A stretch of 64,000 nt of DNA from Zavarzinella sp. (GTDB lineage: Bacteria > Planctomycetota > Planctomycetia > Gemmatales > Gemmataceae), in the NCBI GenBank assembly GCA_041399155.1, contig JAWKTI010000006.1, positions 62,001 to 126,000 on the forward strand. The letters are read 5' to 3'. Below are positions 1 to 8,155 of this stretch, in pieces (positions within the stretch are counted from its first letter, which is position 1; each line of letters begins with the position of its first letter). The notes under the pieces were generated by a model, which was not told the origin of the DNA, did not search any database, and saw only the letters and a program-made list of their open reading frames with translations. A program made the translations under genes and the position numbers.

Positions 1-213
1 CTGCACCTTTTCTTCGCGTGGGATCTGGAACAGGGGATCGCCCGACCAGAAGTTGATGAACAACTGACTCCCCACGTGGTGCGACGGGTCGATGCACTGC
101 AAATGGTGGCCGATGGCACGATCTGCGATGCGAAAACTGTCACCGCACTCCTCTTGTGGGAGCACGTTTACCGGCAAAAGCTTCTCACAAAACTTTCATC
201 ATTACCCAGTTGA
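1..213 (+). CDS. NUDIX hydrolase, C-terminal part (5' end outside window)
   Basis: The first 70 codons are open in frame 1 and end at a TGA at 211-213. The deduced tail contains ICDAKTVTALLLWEHVY, which resembles the last helix of ADP-ribose pyrophosphatase-type NUDIX proteins, where D-x-K-T is followed by an Ala/Leu-rich helix. The NUDIX box itself lies upstream of the window, so catalysis cannot be checked. The stop lies 11 bp before the selB start, so the two are probably co-transcribed. Family assignment rests only on this tail. Confidence 0.5.
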   Translation: MHLFFAWDLEQGIARPEVDEQLTPHVVRRVDALQMVADGTICDAKTVTALLLWEHVYRQKLLTKLSSLPS

Positions 214-224
214 TTGAATTTACT

Positions 225-2135
225 ATGACACGGAATCTGATTCTTGGCACGGCTGGCCACATCGATCATGGGAAAACCTCTCTCATTAAAATGCTGACGG
301 GTGTGGACACCGACCGATTGCCGGAAGAAAAAGCACGTGGCATCAGTATCGACATCGGATTTGCCCAGATTACCACGCCTCAGCACCAGTTTGGCGTGGT
401 GGATTGCCCAGGTCATGAGAAATTCATTAAAAACATGCTTGCGGGTGCGACAGGAATCGACCTTGCCCTGTTGGTGGTTGCAGCAGACGATGGCATCATG
501 CCCCAGACCCGCGAACACCTCGACATTCTGCGTTACCTGGGCATCCCACGTGGGGTAATTGCGATTACCAAAGCCGATCTGGTGGATGAATCGGCACTGG
601 AGTTGCTGGAACTGGAAATCCGCGACGCAATGGAAAAAACTTTTCTGGCAGAAGCTCCGATTGTCCGCACCGCCATTCCCACCGAGCAGGGCAAGGCAGA
701 ATTGCTGCAAGCTCTTGATCAGCAGGCAGATACGGCGATTTTTGCCAATCGGAATTCCTGGTTCCGCCTGCCCATCGACCGGATTTTCGTGGTGCAGGGC
801 CATGGCACCGTGGTCACCGGTTCGATTATCAGTGGTACCACCCACGTGGGGGATGAATTGGAATTGCAACCTGCAGGCACCCGTGTACGGGTGCGTGGGT
901 TGCAGTCGCACAGTTTGTCCCACGATCAGCTTGGCCGCAGCCAGCGTGCCGCAATCAACCTGGCAGACGTTGATTCCCACCAACTGCATCGTGGGCACGA
1001 ACTGGCCACCCCAGGCTACCTGCAGCCCAGCCGCCTGATTACGGTACAACTGGAAGCCGTTGCCCGCTACCCACGTGGCTTGCGGCATCGCCTGCCGGTC
1101 CGCCTGCACGCAGGTACCACCGAGGCAATGGGGGTCCTCAGCCTGCTGGAGGCCGATCACCTGAACCCGGGACAGCACGCACTCGCACAGATTTTTCTGG
1201 ATGAACCAGTCACGGTCACATGGGGGCAACCGTTCATCGTGCGGGACTCTGCTGCCACCATCACGCTGGGTGGGGGAAAAGTGATTCAGCCCACCAGCCG
1301 CAAAATTCATCGCCGGCAACTCGAACCAATGCGGCAACTTCAGGAATTACAAACGAATGATCCGCTCAGGCGGTTGACAGCGTTCGCCTGGTTTCGTGGC
1401 AGCAATGGGTTTACCCCACCGGAATTGGTACGTGAAATTGGCATTATGCCAGGCGAAATTGATCCCACAATCGCGACAGCCACCACACAGCAGGTGGTGC
1501 AGAGATTGGGCAAAGGAAATCATTATTTTTCTGCCGCGATCATTAATGAACTGGCGAATAAGGTGCTGCAGGAACTGCTGGCACTGCACCGTGCCAATCC
1601 GCTGCAACTGAATTACGATCGACAGCACCTGATTTCGCGGTTTCATTACCTGAATAATGACCCGATGGTCGATGCGGTGATTGAACACCTGGTTGACACC
1701 CAACAGGTGACCACCACAGAACAAGGTCGTAAACTGGCACACGCCGACTTTCGCCCGCGCCTGACCCACAATCAGTTGCAATTAAAGAACAAAATTGTTG
1801 CTGCAATTCTACAAGGTGGACTGCAGCCACCGGAACTGGAAGAGTTTCGCAAAATGGCTGGCACGTTATCAAGAGAACTGGGGGAAGTAATTGCAGTGGC
1901 CATTGCGAAAGGGGAGATTGTCCCACTGACGGCAACAATTTTCCTGCACCAGCAACATCTGGAGGCCGCTAAGCAGCACGCACGCACCCTGGCCACAGGT
2001 GGCAACGGCTTCACTGTTTCCGAACTACGGGAAAAACTGCAGACCACACGGAAGTACGCCGTGCCACTTTGTGAGTATTTTGACAAAATTGGCTTCACGC
2101 GACGCGAAAACGATCGTCGCTATCTGGTTGAATGA
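225..2135 (+). CDS. selB: Selenocysteine-specific elongation factor SelB
   Basis: A 636-residue GTPase that delivers Sec-tRNA to UGA codons marked by a SECIS element. The G domain is complete near the N-terminus: P-loop [12 protein letters not shown], switch I region [18 protein letters not shown] and TKAD. It is followed by EF-Tu-like beta-barrel domains (about 175-360) and by winged-helix repeats in the last 250 residues, the SelB-specific SECIS-binding part. The length matches bacterial SelB. I chose the ATG at 225 because [18 protein letters not shown] is the canonical N-terminus; the longer reading from 156 runs into the preceding gene. No selenoprotein gene or tRNA-Sec was recognised in the window, so its clients lie elsewhere. 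Confidence 0.95.
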   Translation: MTRNLILGTAGHIDHGKTSLIKMLTGVDTDRLPEEKARGISIDIGFAQITTPQHQFGVVDCPGHEKFIKNMLAGATGIDLALLVVAADDGIMPQTREHLDILRYLGIPRGVIAITKADLVDESALELLELEIRDAMEKTFLAEAPIVRTAIPTEQGKAELLQALDQQADTAIFANRNSWFRLPIDRIFVVQGHGTVVTGSIISGTTHVGDELELQPAGTRVRVRGLQSHSLSHDQLGRSQRAAINLADVDSHQLHRGHELATPGYLQPSRLITVQLEAVARYPRGLRHRLPVRLHAGTTEAMGVLSLLEADHLNPGQHALAQIFLDEPVTVTWGQPFIVRDSAATITLGGGKVIQPTSRKIHRRQLEPMRQLQELQTNDPLRRLTAFAWFRGSNGFTPPELVREIGIMPGEIDPTIATATTQQVVQRLGKGNHYFSAAIINELANKVLQELLALHRANPLQLNYDRQHLISRFHYLNNDPMVDAVIEHLVDTQQVTTTEQGRKLAHADFRPRLTHNQLQLKNKIVAAILQGGLQPPELEEFRKMAGTLSRELGEVIAVAIAKGEIVPLTATIFLHQQHLEAAKQHARTLATGGNGFTVSELREKLQTTRKYAVPLCEYFDKIGFTRRENDRRYLVE

Positions 2136-2467
2136 TGAGATAAGAGCCAAGGGCTTTCTGGCCTCCATCGCCCAGTTGCAGGCCGATGGCGACAGCACGT
2201 TTACCTACGATAAAACCGAAAATCGCGATAATGGCGGTTATGCTACCGGGCAGGCTAGAGTGTAATTATGGAAGGAAATCATCGCATATAGTCTGCACGA
2301 CAACAAGGAGTTACCGATGACATTCCTGTTTATGCATGCACTCCTGAGCAATGGGAACTTCTTCTCTATGATACATTAAATCCAAATGTTGGGTGGAGAA
2401 ATCCTCCTAGAATCAAATAAAAATAGTAATCTAATCAAAATTCTCTTTATTTGCAGGCAGTAACAGT
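2136..2467 (+). other. Gap after selB with possible eroded coding remnant
   Basis: No intact gene is visible. A short open stretch ending at the TAA at 2418-2420 reads, in part, TPEQWELLLYDTLNPNVGW, which looks protein-like but has no start codon. It could be the eroded end of a gene placed just upstream of the orphan gene at 2468. Base composition drops sharply from about 2270 onward compared with selB. Confidence 0.25.
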
Positions 2468-2929
2468 ATGTCATGGAACGAACTTCGAATCAATCTTTTA
2501 ACACCAAGCTGGAATTGTGTGTATGCTGAAACTGATTTAGCTGATGTTAGAATTCTGACAATTATACCTGACACCGAAGGGCCAATATTACATATGGCAG
2601 ATCTTATCATTTGGCTCAAAGCACAAAATGCTACTATAGTTGATTCGCAAGATGATATAGTTGAAGCTGAGCTTGATGATATTGCATTGCTAATTTTATT
2701 GAATAATCTGAAGGACGTCAAACAAATTGGATTGAGTTTTCGGTTGTCCAGAAAACAATTCCGTTATTCAGAATGGACAAGCTTTTTGGCAAGCTTTCCT
2801 GCAACATGGTGCTTGAGTATTTGGGATCCTATTCTCGAAAGAAAGTTACTGCTTAACGAGATTATTTCTACAATGACAGACATTTCACAATTTCAACGGT
2901 ATGCTATCAATAATCGATGGTCTACATGA
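2468..2929 (+). CDS. Hypothetical protein, low-GC orphan
   Basis: A 153-residue acidic protein with no signal peptide and no recognised domain. It alternates hydrophobic strands and acidic loops (for example VDSQDDIVEAELDDIALLIL) and ends in an aromatic-rich part with SIWDPILERKLLL. Codon use is strongly AT-biased compared with selB and the genes after 3500, which suggests recent acquisition. Size, acidity and the short decayed coding stretch just upstream would fit an immunity-type protein left from a toxin cassette, but nothing in the sequence proves this. I do not recognise the family. Confidence 0.55.
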   Translation: MSWNELRINLLTPSWNCVYAETDLADVRILTIIPDTEGPILHMADLIIWLKAQNATIVDSQDDIVEAELDDIALLILLNNLKDVKQIGLSFRLSRKQFRYSEWTSFLASFPATWCLSIWDPILERKLLLNEIISTMTDISQFQRYAINNRWST

Positions 2930-3059
2930 AATATTCTATTGCTGGATAAATAGTATTATTCTGATTAGTGGATCACGGACATCCAAAAGATTGGACCTAC
3001 AAGGGACGAAGTACGAAGAGGCTACTGGTCAAGGATTCAGAAAAGGAGATCAGAAAGTC

Positions 3060-3150
3060 TACGAACTGGATTCCCGCCTGCGCGGGAATGGCGTTTGTTG
3101 TCACAACCGTCTCAAGTTTAACCGTGGCTATCACCGTCGGCTCACAAAAT
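3060..3150 (+). repeat. Dispersed repeat with ATTCCCGCC/GGGAAT hairpin, copy A
   Basis: The core at 3070-3089 (ATTCCCGCCTGCGCGGGAAT) is an imperfect palindrome able to form a short hairpin. Downstream sequence including CCGTCGGCTCACAA is shared with the copy at 59635-59725, so the unit is about 90-100 bp. It lies immediately before the truncated glycosyltransferase fragment, at or near its breakpoint. Confidence 0.7.
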
Positions 3151-3154
3151 TGCG

Positions 3155-3540
3155 CAGATGGTGCTCCCCAAAGTGGGCACGGTGGGGCCAATGAGCAACG
3201 AAACCGCAGCCCTACAGCAAATGGCAGCTGGCTACCAGCAACTGGAAGAATTGCCGTTGTTTGCGATGCAGGTGCAGAAGCAGCACAGCCAACAGGCACT
3301 CAGCGTGGAACGGCTGAAAGGTTTCTGTCTGGCGGTGCGGCGTGATGTGGTGCAGCAGATCGGTCCTTTGGATGAACAGTTTGGCACCGGCTTTTTTGAG
3401 GATGATGATTGGAGCGTGCGGGCATTACAAGCAGGTTTTCAATTGCTGGTGGCCAAGGATGTGTACATTCACCATTTCGGTAATCGCACGTTCCAGGGGG
3501 TGGGGCGGCTCGCGGACGGTCATCGACAGAAATTGATTAT
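3155..3540 (+). pseudogene. Truncated family 2 glycosyltransferase (C-terminal fragment)
   Basis: The frame contains KVGTVGPMSN, then LKGFCLAVRRDVVQQIGPLD, FFEDDDWSVRALQAG and VYIHHFGNRTFQGV. These are the acceptor-side motifs of GT2 enzymes of the GT-A fold, including the ED-D motif and the HHFG tail. The nucleotide-binding half (about 100 residues with the VxxN/D and DDD motifs) is missing, and no start lies in place of it. The reading frame remains open to 3619, but beyond about 3540 it only mirrors the opposite-strand lipoprotein gene. The fragment sits between a dispersed repeat and an intact operon, so it is most likely a dead remnant. Confidence 0.75.
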
Positions 3541-3881
3541 CGCCCGACCTGGTCTTTGGCGAACTGGAACGCTTCCTGGGTCGCTTTATCCCACCGGTGG
3601 GCCTCAGCTAAAGCAATAATTCCCTGAAATGCATCTGCTTCATTTTTCGTAACCTTTTGCTCAGCAAGAAGTTTCGTCAGATCTGCTTTGGTTTCTGCCA
3701 GCAGTTTCTCATTTTTGGTGTTGCACGCACCGTAGAGCTTTTTGGTTAACTGCAAACTCTCTGGCGATGTCACCTCGGGATAGCTGGGGCAGCCCGAAAA
3801 GAGTAATAGCCCCACAGGAATCCCTACTAAGCTGATCACTATAGTAATGATTTTCCACTGAGATACCTTTGTGCTATTCAT
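3537..3881 (-). CDS. Small lipoprotein
   Basis: A 114-residue protein with the N-terminus MNSTKVSQWKIITIVISLVG and a lipobox ending LLLFSGC, so it should be exported and lipidated at the Cys near residue 31. The mature part is a Lys/Glu/Ala-rich helical segment (LLAETKADLTKLLAEQKV) with no catalytic motif. I chose the ATG at 3881 because it overlaps the stop of the upstream DUF1559 gene as ATGAATAG, the expected arrangement for translational coupling. In planctomycetes DUF1559 genes are very often followed by such small lipoproteins. Function unknown; a partner role to the prepilin-like protein is inference. Confidence 0.8.
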   Translation of the reverse strand: MNSTKVSQWKIITIVISLVGIPVGLLLFSGCPSYPEVTSPESLQLTKKLYGACNTKNEKLLAETKADLTKLLAEQKVTKNEADAFQGIIALAEAHRWDKATQEAFQFAKDQVGR

Positions 3882-4854
3882 CCGCCAGGTCTCCTGCGGC
3901 GACGCTGGACATCGCAGAGAACACATTAATGTTGATCGTGGTGGGGATAAACTGCACATGACCGTCGCCCATCAGCACCAGGCCACCGCCTGCCCAGGGT
4001 GCGTACATCTGGCATACGTGGCACGTCGGCCAGCCTGGTGGGTGCACAATCCCAGGTTCGCCGGCTGCAGGCCCACTATGGCAGAGCACCAGGGTGGCAG
4101 CAGCATCGCAAGTGGTGAACGGGAAGCGGTTTGGATCGGTCGGACAAACCACCGCATTCTGGTGCACCGCCACCCAGGTTTTGTCGCTGATGGTGGTGTG
4201 TTCGCCCAGAAAAATGGTGGTACTGGTTCCATCGGTAATTGAAGCAATAGATTCTCGCGAGTTGCGATAAAACGGCCCGCGTCCGGCCAGACCAGACAGT
4301 TCGTGCTGCAGATAGCCCCAGCTTTCATCCTGGCCATTGTTCGCCACATAGTGCGAACGCCCCCACTGGGCAATGGTGGCGCCTGTGGTGTCTTTCACAT
4401 TCATGGTTGGCTGCGAATCAGGTGCACCAGGATTCAAAAACGTCTTCACTGGCTGGGCAACCAGTGCGGTATTAGCAGCATCCCAGGCAGGCAGATCAAG
4501 CCGCAACTGTCGATACAGATTATCCTGTTCGATGTAAGGCAGGATGGCAGTTCCCCACGCCCAGCCGTTCGGGCCATCCCACGTATCGGGATTGCGGGTA
4601 GCGGCACGCGAATCGGCCAGATACCCAGCCGGGAAGTGCTGGTAAGTATCGTGGTAGGCATGCAACGCAATACCCATTTGCTTTAAGTTGTTACTGGACT
4701 GGGCTTTATGTGCTGCCATGCGAACTTTTTGCACCGCAGGAAGCAGCAGGCCAATCAGGATGGCAATGATGGCAATGACCACTAACAGTTCGATCAGGGT
4801 AAATCCCCGCCTATAAATTGAATACGACATGCCTGAATCCATTGTTTGGTTCAT
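3874..4854 (-). CDS. DUF1559 domain-containing prepilin-like protein
   Basis: A 326-residue protein with a type IV prepilin-like N-terminus: RRGFTLIELLVVIAIIAILI follows a short leader, with Glu at position +5 of the predicted mature form. Next comes the DUF1559 start (AHKAQSSNNLKQMGIALHAYHDTYQHFPAG) and a C-terminal H-x-G motif region (LMGDGHVQFI). This is the large family of secreted or pilin-like proteins expanded in planctomycetes, with members often numbering in the dozens per genome. It overlaps the lipoprotein gene by 8 bp. The start could be at 4854 or at an in-frame ATG eight codons later. Confidence 0.92.
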   Translation of the reverse strand: MNQTMDSGMSYSIYRRGFTLIELLVVIAIIAILIGLLLPAVQKVRMAAHKAQSSNNLKQMGIALHAYHDTYQHFPAGYLADSRAATRNPDTWDGPNGWAWGTAILPYIEQDNLYRQLRLDLPAWDAANTALVAQPVKTFLNPGAPDSQPTMNVKDTTGATIAQWGRSHYVANNGQDESWGYLQHELSGLAGRGPFYRNSRESIASITDGTSTTIFLGEHTTISDKTWVAVHQNAVVCPTDPNRFPFTTCDAAATLVLCHSGPAAGEPGIVHPPGWPTCHVCQMYAPWAGGGLVLMGDGHVQFIPTTININVFSAMSSVAAGDLADE

Positions 4855-5005
4855 CTAGAATACAATTTAGGCAATACTAAATAAAATGGCAAGGTATAAC
4901 CAGGTTTTACGTGAAAGGGTGCTGTTCCTCTTCAATTACAAATAACGAGCCGAGGAAAAGATGTGATTGAAATGAAAAAGGGTTACAAAGACAACGCAAC
5001 GCAGG

Positions 5006-6040
5006 TCAGGCCATCTCGGCGATGATTCTTAATGCCAGCTCAACTCGTTCCGGTGTGAGGATGCCCCCGGTGGCTTTATCCAATCGATTGGAGAAGGTAT
5101 CATTCACCTTGCTGATCCATGTCTGTTCCTGAAACTGCAGTACATGAAACCATGCGGGTATTTTTGCGGTCAAATTGTCGGCAGCAGCAACTTCGCTGTC
5201 CAGATATTGTGCCAGTTCCATTTTTTGATGAATCTGGAACAGTTGCATTACAATGTTGTTATCTTTGGGATCGATCGGCACGCAGCAGGTATACACATTC
5301 GCCTGCTTCGTGCGAAGTTGTACCCAGCCAAGCAATGAATTAGTTTTCGTTTCACAAAGTGGGCATTGAAACGGATCAATGGGCCGTCCCCATTTCTGTG
5401 CCTCTGCAACCACTTTCAGTAAATAACGCAGTGGGCCAGTGAGTTTGTATTTGAAACTCAGAAAATCACGCAATTGCAGTTTTGCCCACCGAATCAGGCA
5501 GTATGCCAGTGGGCGATTCAGGGTGTGTGCATCGAGCACTTTTTCTTTCACTGCCTGAAGATAGAGCGGATTGAGTAATTTCAGGGCGGGTTGCCAACGC
5601 CCTTCCAGGGCATAGCCACGACTGGTGGTGAATGCACCCCGCCACGAATAAGGAACGCGAGTACCTTCACCTGTGGGCCACCATTCTTTCAGGGTGGCAC
5701 CGAAATCGATGCTGGATTCGCTGCTGCCTTCACCTGCGAAACCATACCCCGAAACATTTTGCCATTCCGGTTTTTCTGCCGGATTGCCACGGCACGATGC
5801 ACAATATTTGTCTTTGGCTGCCGCAGCGGCAGAAATCAACTCCCCACAGCAGGCACAGGCGACTTTTTTGTTCGCTCCGGCAGTGGGAAGCGGGGGCATA
5901 TTCTTCACAAATGGCAGTTCGGGTTTCTGTACCAACTGTAACTGCTGGCACTTGGGGCAACGAATGCGTTTACCAACATCGGTCGAACTCACATAGAGTG
6001 TGGCCTGACAGTTAATGCAATTGATTTCGAACTTGTTCAA
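5006..6040 (-). CDS. Hypothetical protein with N-terminal zinc ribbons
   Basis: A 344-residue protein. The N-terminus has a four-Cys ribbon (CINCQATL... CPKCQQ) like the short MJ0042-type zinc ribbon, a second pair of CxxC motifs (CACCGE and CASCRG near 62-85), and another CPLCETK near residue 227. The rest is mostly helical with no catalytic pattern that I recognise. No signal peptide or membrane segment is present, so it is probably cytosolic. It stands alone between the DUF1559 pair and another hypothetical gene on the same strand. Confidence 0.7.
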   Translation of the reverse strand: MNKFEINCINCQATLYVSSTDVGKRIRCPKCQQLQLVQKPELPFVKNMPPLPTAGANKKVACACCGELISAAAAAKDKYCASCRGNPAEKPEWQNVSGYGFAGEGSSESSIDFGATLKEWWPTGEGTRVPYSWRGAFTTSRGYALEGRWQPALKLLNPLYLQAVKEKVLDAHTLNRPLAYCLIRWAKLQLRDFLSFKYKLTGPLRYLLKVVAEAQKWGRPIDPFQCPLCETKTNSLLGWVQLRTKQANVYTCCVPIDPKDNNIVMQLFQIHQKMELAQYLDSEVAAADNLTAKIPAWFHVLQFQEQTWISKVNDTFSNRLDKATGGILTPERVELALRIIAEMA

Positions 6041-6209
6041 GGCAGGGCACCAAATTGTCCAAGAATCCCCACTATAGCCGAAAGAATGAAGAAAATAATG
6101 AGAATTAATTATTTTTCATTTTTGAAATCCGACAAAAGTGAAACCCCACTCATTTTCGCGCGTTGTCGGAAATCCTTCAAGCAACGGTTTAATATGTGAA
6201 CTCGATTCT

Positions 6210-7034
6210 CTACCAAAACTTCCACCAGGGACGCTTCGCCTTTGCGACGCTGTCTATTGGCGTTGCGTTTACTGTATCTTCGGCGTTTTCATTTATTGCG
6301 ACCACTGGCGTAATCAGCTCACGCTTCGCCAGAATCTGGTAGCGAAGGCATTCGCCCTCCGCACCACCACCAATCGGTGATAAAAATAACTCGTCTGCAC
6401 CTGGGCCAATTGTTTCGATTAGCCCATCGACAACCGGTTTGTAGTAGTCATAGTCTCCTTCATCAGTCAGTTCAATTTCCTCCTCACGATAGCTGTTCCG
6501 TGACATACTCCATAGTGAACTGTTTCCCTCCCATCCGTATATTTCTCCGGTGACAAAATCACCATTTGTAAATCTCAGATAACCCGAACAACACAATGTG
6601 TCCGAGCAAATAACGAAAGTTGCCTCGCCGAGTATTCTGCTGGCAAGAATTGCAAGAGCTACATGTGGTTCTTTCGCAATCTCCTTCAGTGCATCTGACG
6701 CAGGCGATGTCTGAAAAACGCTGTCCGAAAATGCCTCACCAATGCATGTCGGCATATTGCAAAATTCTGGTCGACGGCTCTGAAAATTGAACATTTGTAA
6801 TACAAGCCATGGGGCCGGAACGGCTGGTGATCGCTCGGAAACAACGGATGCGTCAATCTTATTCGTCAGGCTGGGGATAAGTTGCTGGGCAGCAACCGCA
6901 ATCTCGCGTGCCTCGGCGTCAGTAGCCCGTGTGAGAACCGCCCGCCATCGCATACCCATGGGTAGAACCTCGCCGCCAGATGATCCGCGATTGAGCAAAG
7001 TCGCGAGAGTGGATACGATGCGATTCTGCTCCAA
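6210..7034 (-). CDS. Hypothetical protein
   Basis: A 274-residue protein of unknown function. It has a central part with Cys residues (FVICSDTLCCSGYLRF), an acidic stretch (EEEIELTDEGDYDYY) and ends KRPWWKFW, a basic-aromatic tail seen on many planctomycete cytosolic or membrane-peripheral proteins. The longest reading starts at a TTG inside a palindromic repeat shared with 54313-54376, so the first 25 codons may be repeat sequence. In-frame ATGs at residues 27 and 29 are possible alternative starts. No family recognised. Confidence 0.6.
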   Translation of the reverse strand: MEQNRIVSTLATLLNRGSSGGEVLPMGMRWRAVLTRATDAEAREIAVAAQQLIPSLTNKIDASVVSERSPAVPAPWLVLQMFNFQSRRPEFCNMPTCIGEAFSDSVFQTSPASDALKEIAKEPHVALAILASRILGEATFVICSDTLCCSGYLRFTNGDFVTGEIYGWEGNSSLWSMSRNSYREEEIELTDEGDYDYYKPVVDGLIETIGPGADELFLSPIGGGAEGECLRYQILAKRELITPVVAINENAEDTVNATPIDSVAKAKRPWWKFW

Positions 7035-7050
7035 TCGCTCATTTTGGCTG
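6989..7050. repeat. Palindromic repeat, copy 1 (shared with 54313-54376)
   Basis: Arms GCGATTGAGCA and TGCTCCAATCGC form an imperfect inverted repeat. The whole stretch of about 60 bp matches the segment at 54313-54376 at roughly three quarters of positions. In both places it overlaps the 5' end of a minus-strand gene. Confidence 0.55.
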
Positions 7051-7189
7051 ATCGCGACTTCACCTGGATTCAGGATAATCGCCTCTGAGAAAAATGCAAT
7101 GAAAAACAGGTGGGGGCATCCTGGTAAAATCCGGAACGATTTTTAACGATTGTGATGCTGTTTGTTTAACGAAAACGATGCATGGTGCG

Positions 7190-8155
7190 TTAAATTGCCA
7201 ATCGCTTTTTGGGTAACGCACCGCGTTTTGCAATCGCGTGGGCGTGATCGCCCATTGGTATGACCTGATAAAACTTTTCTAGACGATCAAACAGGCGTGC
7301 GACAATGGCCATTTTGGTGGCACCGCGCAGCTTCATCGCGGGGAAAAAGTCCAGTGCCTGCACATCATCCCCACCCAGAAAGTCCAGTGGGTGTAGCAGC
7401 AGTGACAGTTCCACCCCCGCGTGGTAGCACATCCGCAGTGCGGTGGTCCAATAGGTCAGGGCCAGTGCCTCGCTGTAACAGGCCAGATACAGGATGTAGC
7501 TCAGGTGGATCGGCACCTTTGCAATTGGCATCGTGGTGACGGGAATTTCCAGAATCTGCCCACGGTCGCCGTGCCAGTAGTACGGCTTCAGCGGTTGGCG
7601 GCCATCGGCAAACTTGCCAAAAAGCTGGGCTCGCTCCCGCTTCTCTTTTTCCGTAAACCCACGCGATGTAGCAAAGTAATAGGCACGTGCCAACGGCCCC
7701 AGGTAGGTGGGGAAGGTAGAGGCATCCAACAGGTAGCCACGTTCCATCAGCACATCCAGCACCAGTGGGGATAAACTGAAGCCTGGCCCACGAAAGGTGT
7801 TCGGTTTCACCCCCATCACTTCCTGAATGGCGTTTTCGGTATCGGCCAGTTCCTGATGAATCCGTTCCCGCGTGTAGAGGTGCAGCCACGGTTCGTGGTG
7901 GAACGAATGATTACCCACCTCGTGGCCATCTGCGGGCAAGCGTTGCAGGACAGTACGATCGCCAGCTTTGGCAGCATCCTGGCCCACGATAAACCAGGTA
8001 ATTTTCAACTGCCGTGCGGCCAGAAAGTCGCACACACGTGGGACCACCGTCGACAGATAGCTCGGCAATGCCTCCCACCCGGCATCACCGTGGGTCTTCA
8101 TGTACGACCACTGGTTGTCCAGATCGAGCGAAACACTGGAAAGAAGGCGATTCAT
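7190..8155 (-). CDS. Polysaccharide deacetylase family protein
   Basis: A 321-residue NodB-fold protein expected to remove acyl groups from a sugar chain. Visible motifs are SLDLDNQWSY (metal-binding Asp pair region), TWFIVGQD, DGHEVGNHSFHHEPW (metal-binding H-x3-H), FRGPGFS (catalytic Arg/Pro loop) and a late LLLHPLDF. No signal peptide is seen, which suggests a cytosolic or membrane-peripheral role during assembly. Its ATG overlaps the stop of the upstream FAD protein (TGATG), and it is the last gene of the seven-gene polysaccharide operon. Confidence 0.88.
   Translation of the reverse strand: MNRLLSSVSLDLDNQWSYMKTHGDAGWEALPSYLSTVVPRVCDFLAARQLKITWFIVGQDAAKAGDRTVLQRLPADGHEVGNHSFHHEPWLHLYTRERIHQELADTENAIQEVMGVKPNTFRGPGFSLSPLVLDVLMERGYLLDASTFPTYLGPLARAYYFATSRGFTEKEKRERAQLFGKFADGRQPLKPYYWHGDRGQILEIPVTTMPIAKVPIHLSYILYLACYSEALALTYWTTALRMCYHAGVELSLLLHPLDFLGGDDVQALDFFPAMKLRGATKMAIVARLFDRLEKFYQVIPMGDHAHAIAKRGALPKKRLAI

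Noticed and set aside
168..1337. Long open frame on the minus strand opposite selB
   Set aside because: It mirrors a canonical SelB with complete GTPase motifs. The product has no domain pattern and is a by-product of codon bias.
2133..2145. UGA at the end of selB read as selenocysteine
   Set aside because: The frame ends in two successive TGA codons and SelB is already full length. There is no sign of a SECIS hairpin or continued homology.
3541..3619. Continuation of the glycosyltransferase frame beyond 3540
   Set aside because: The residues there are only the reverse of the lipoprotein gene's 3' end and no longer look like a glycosyltransferase.
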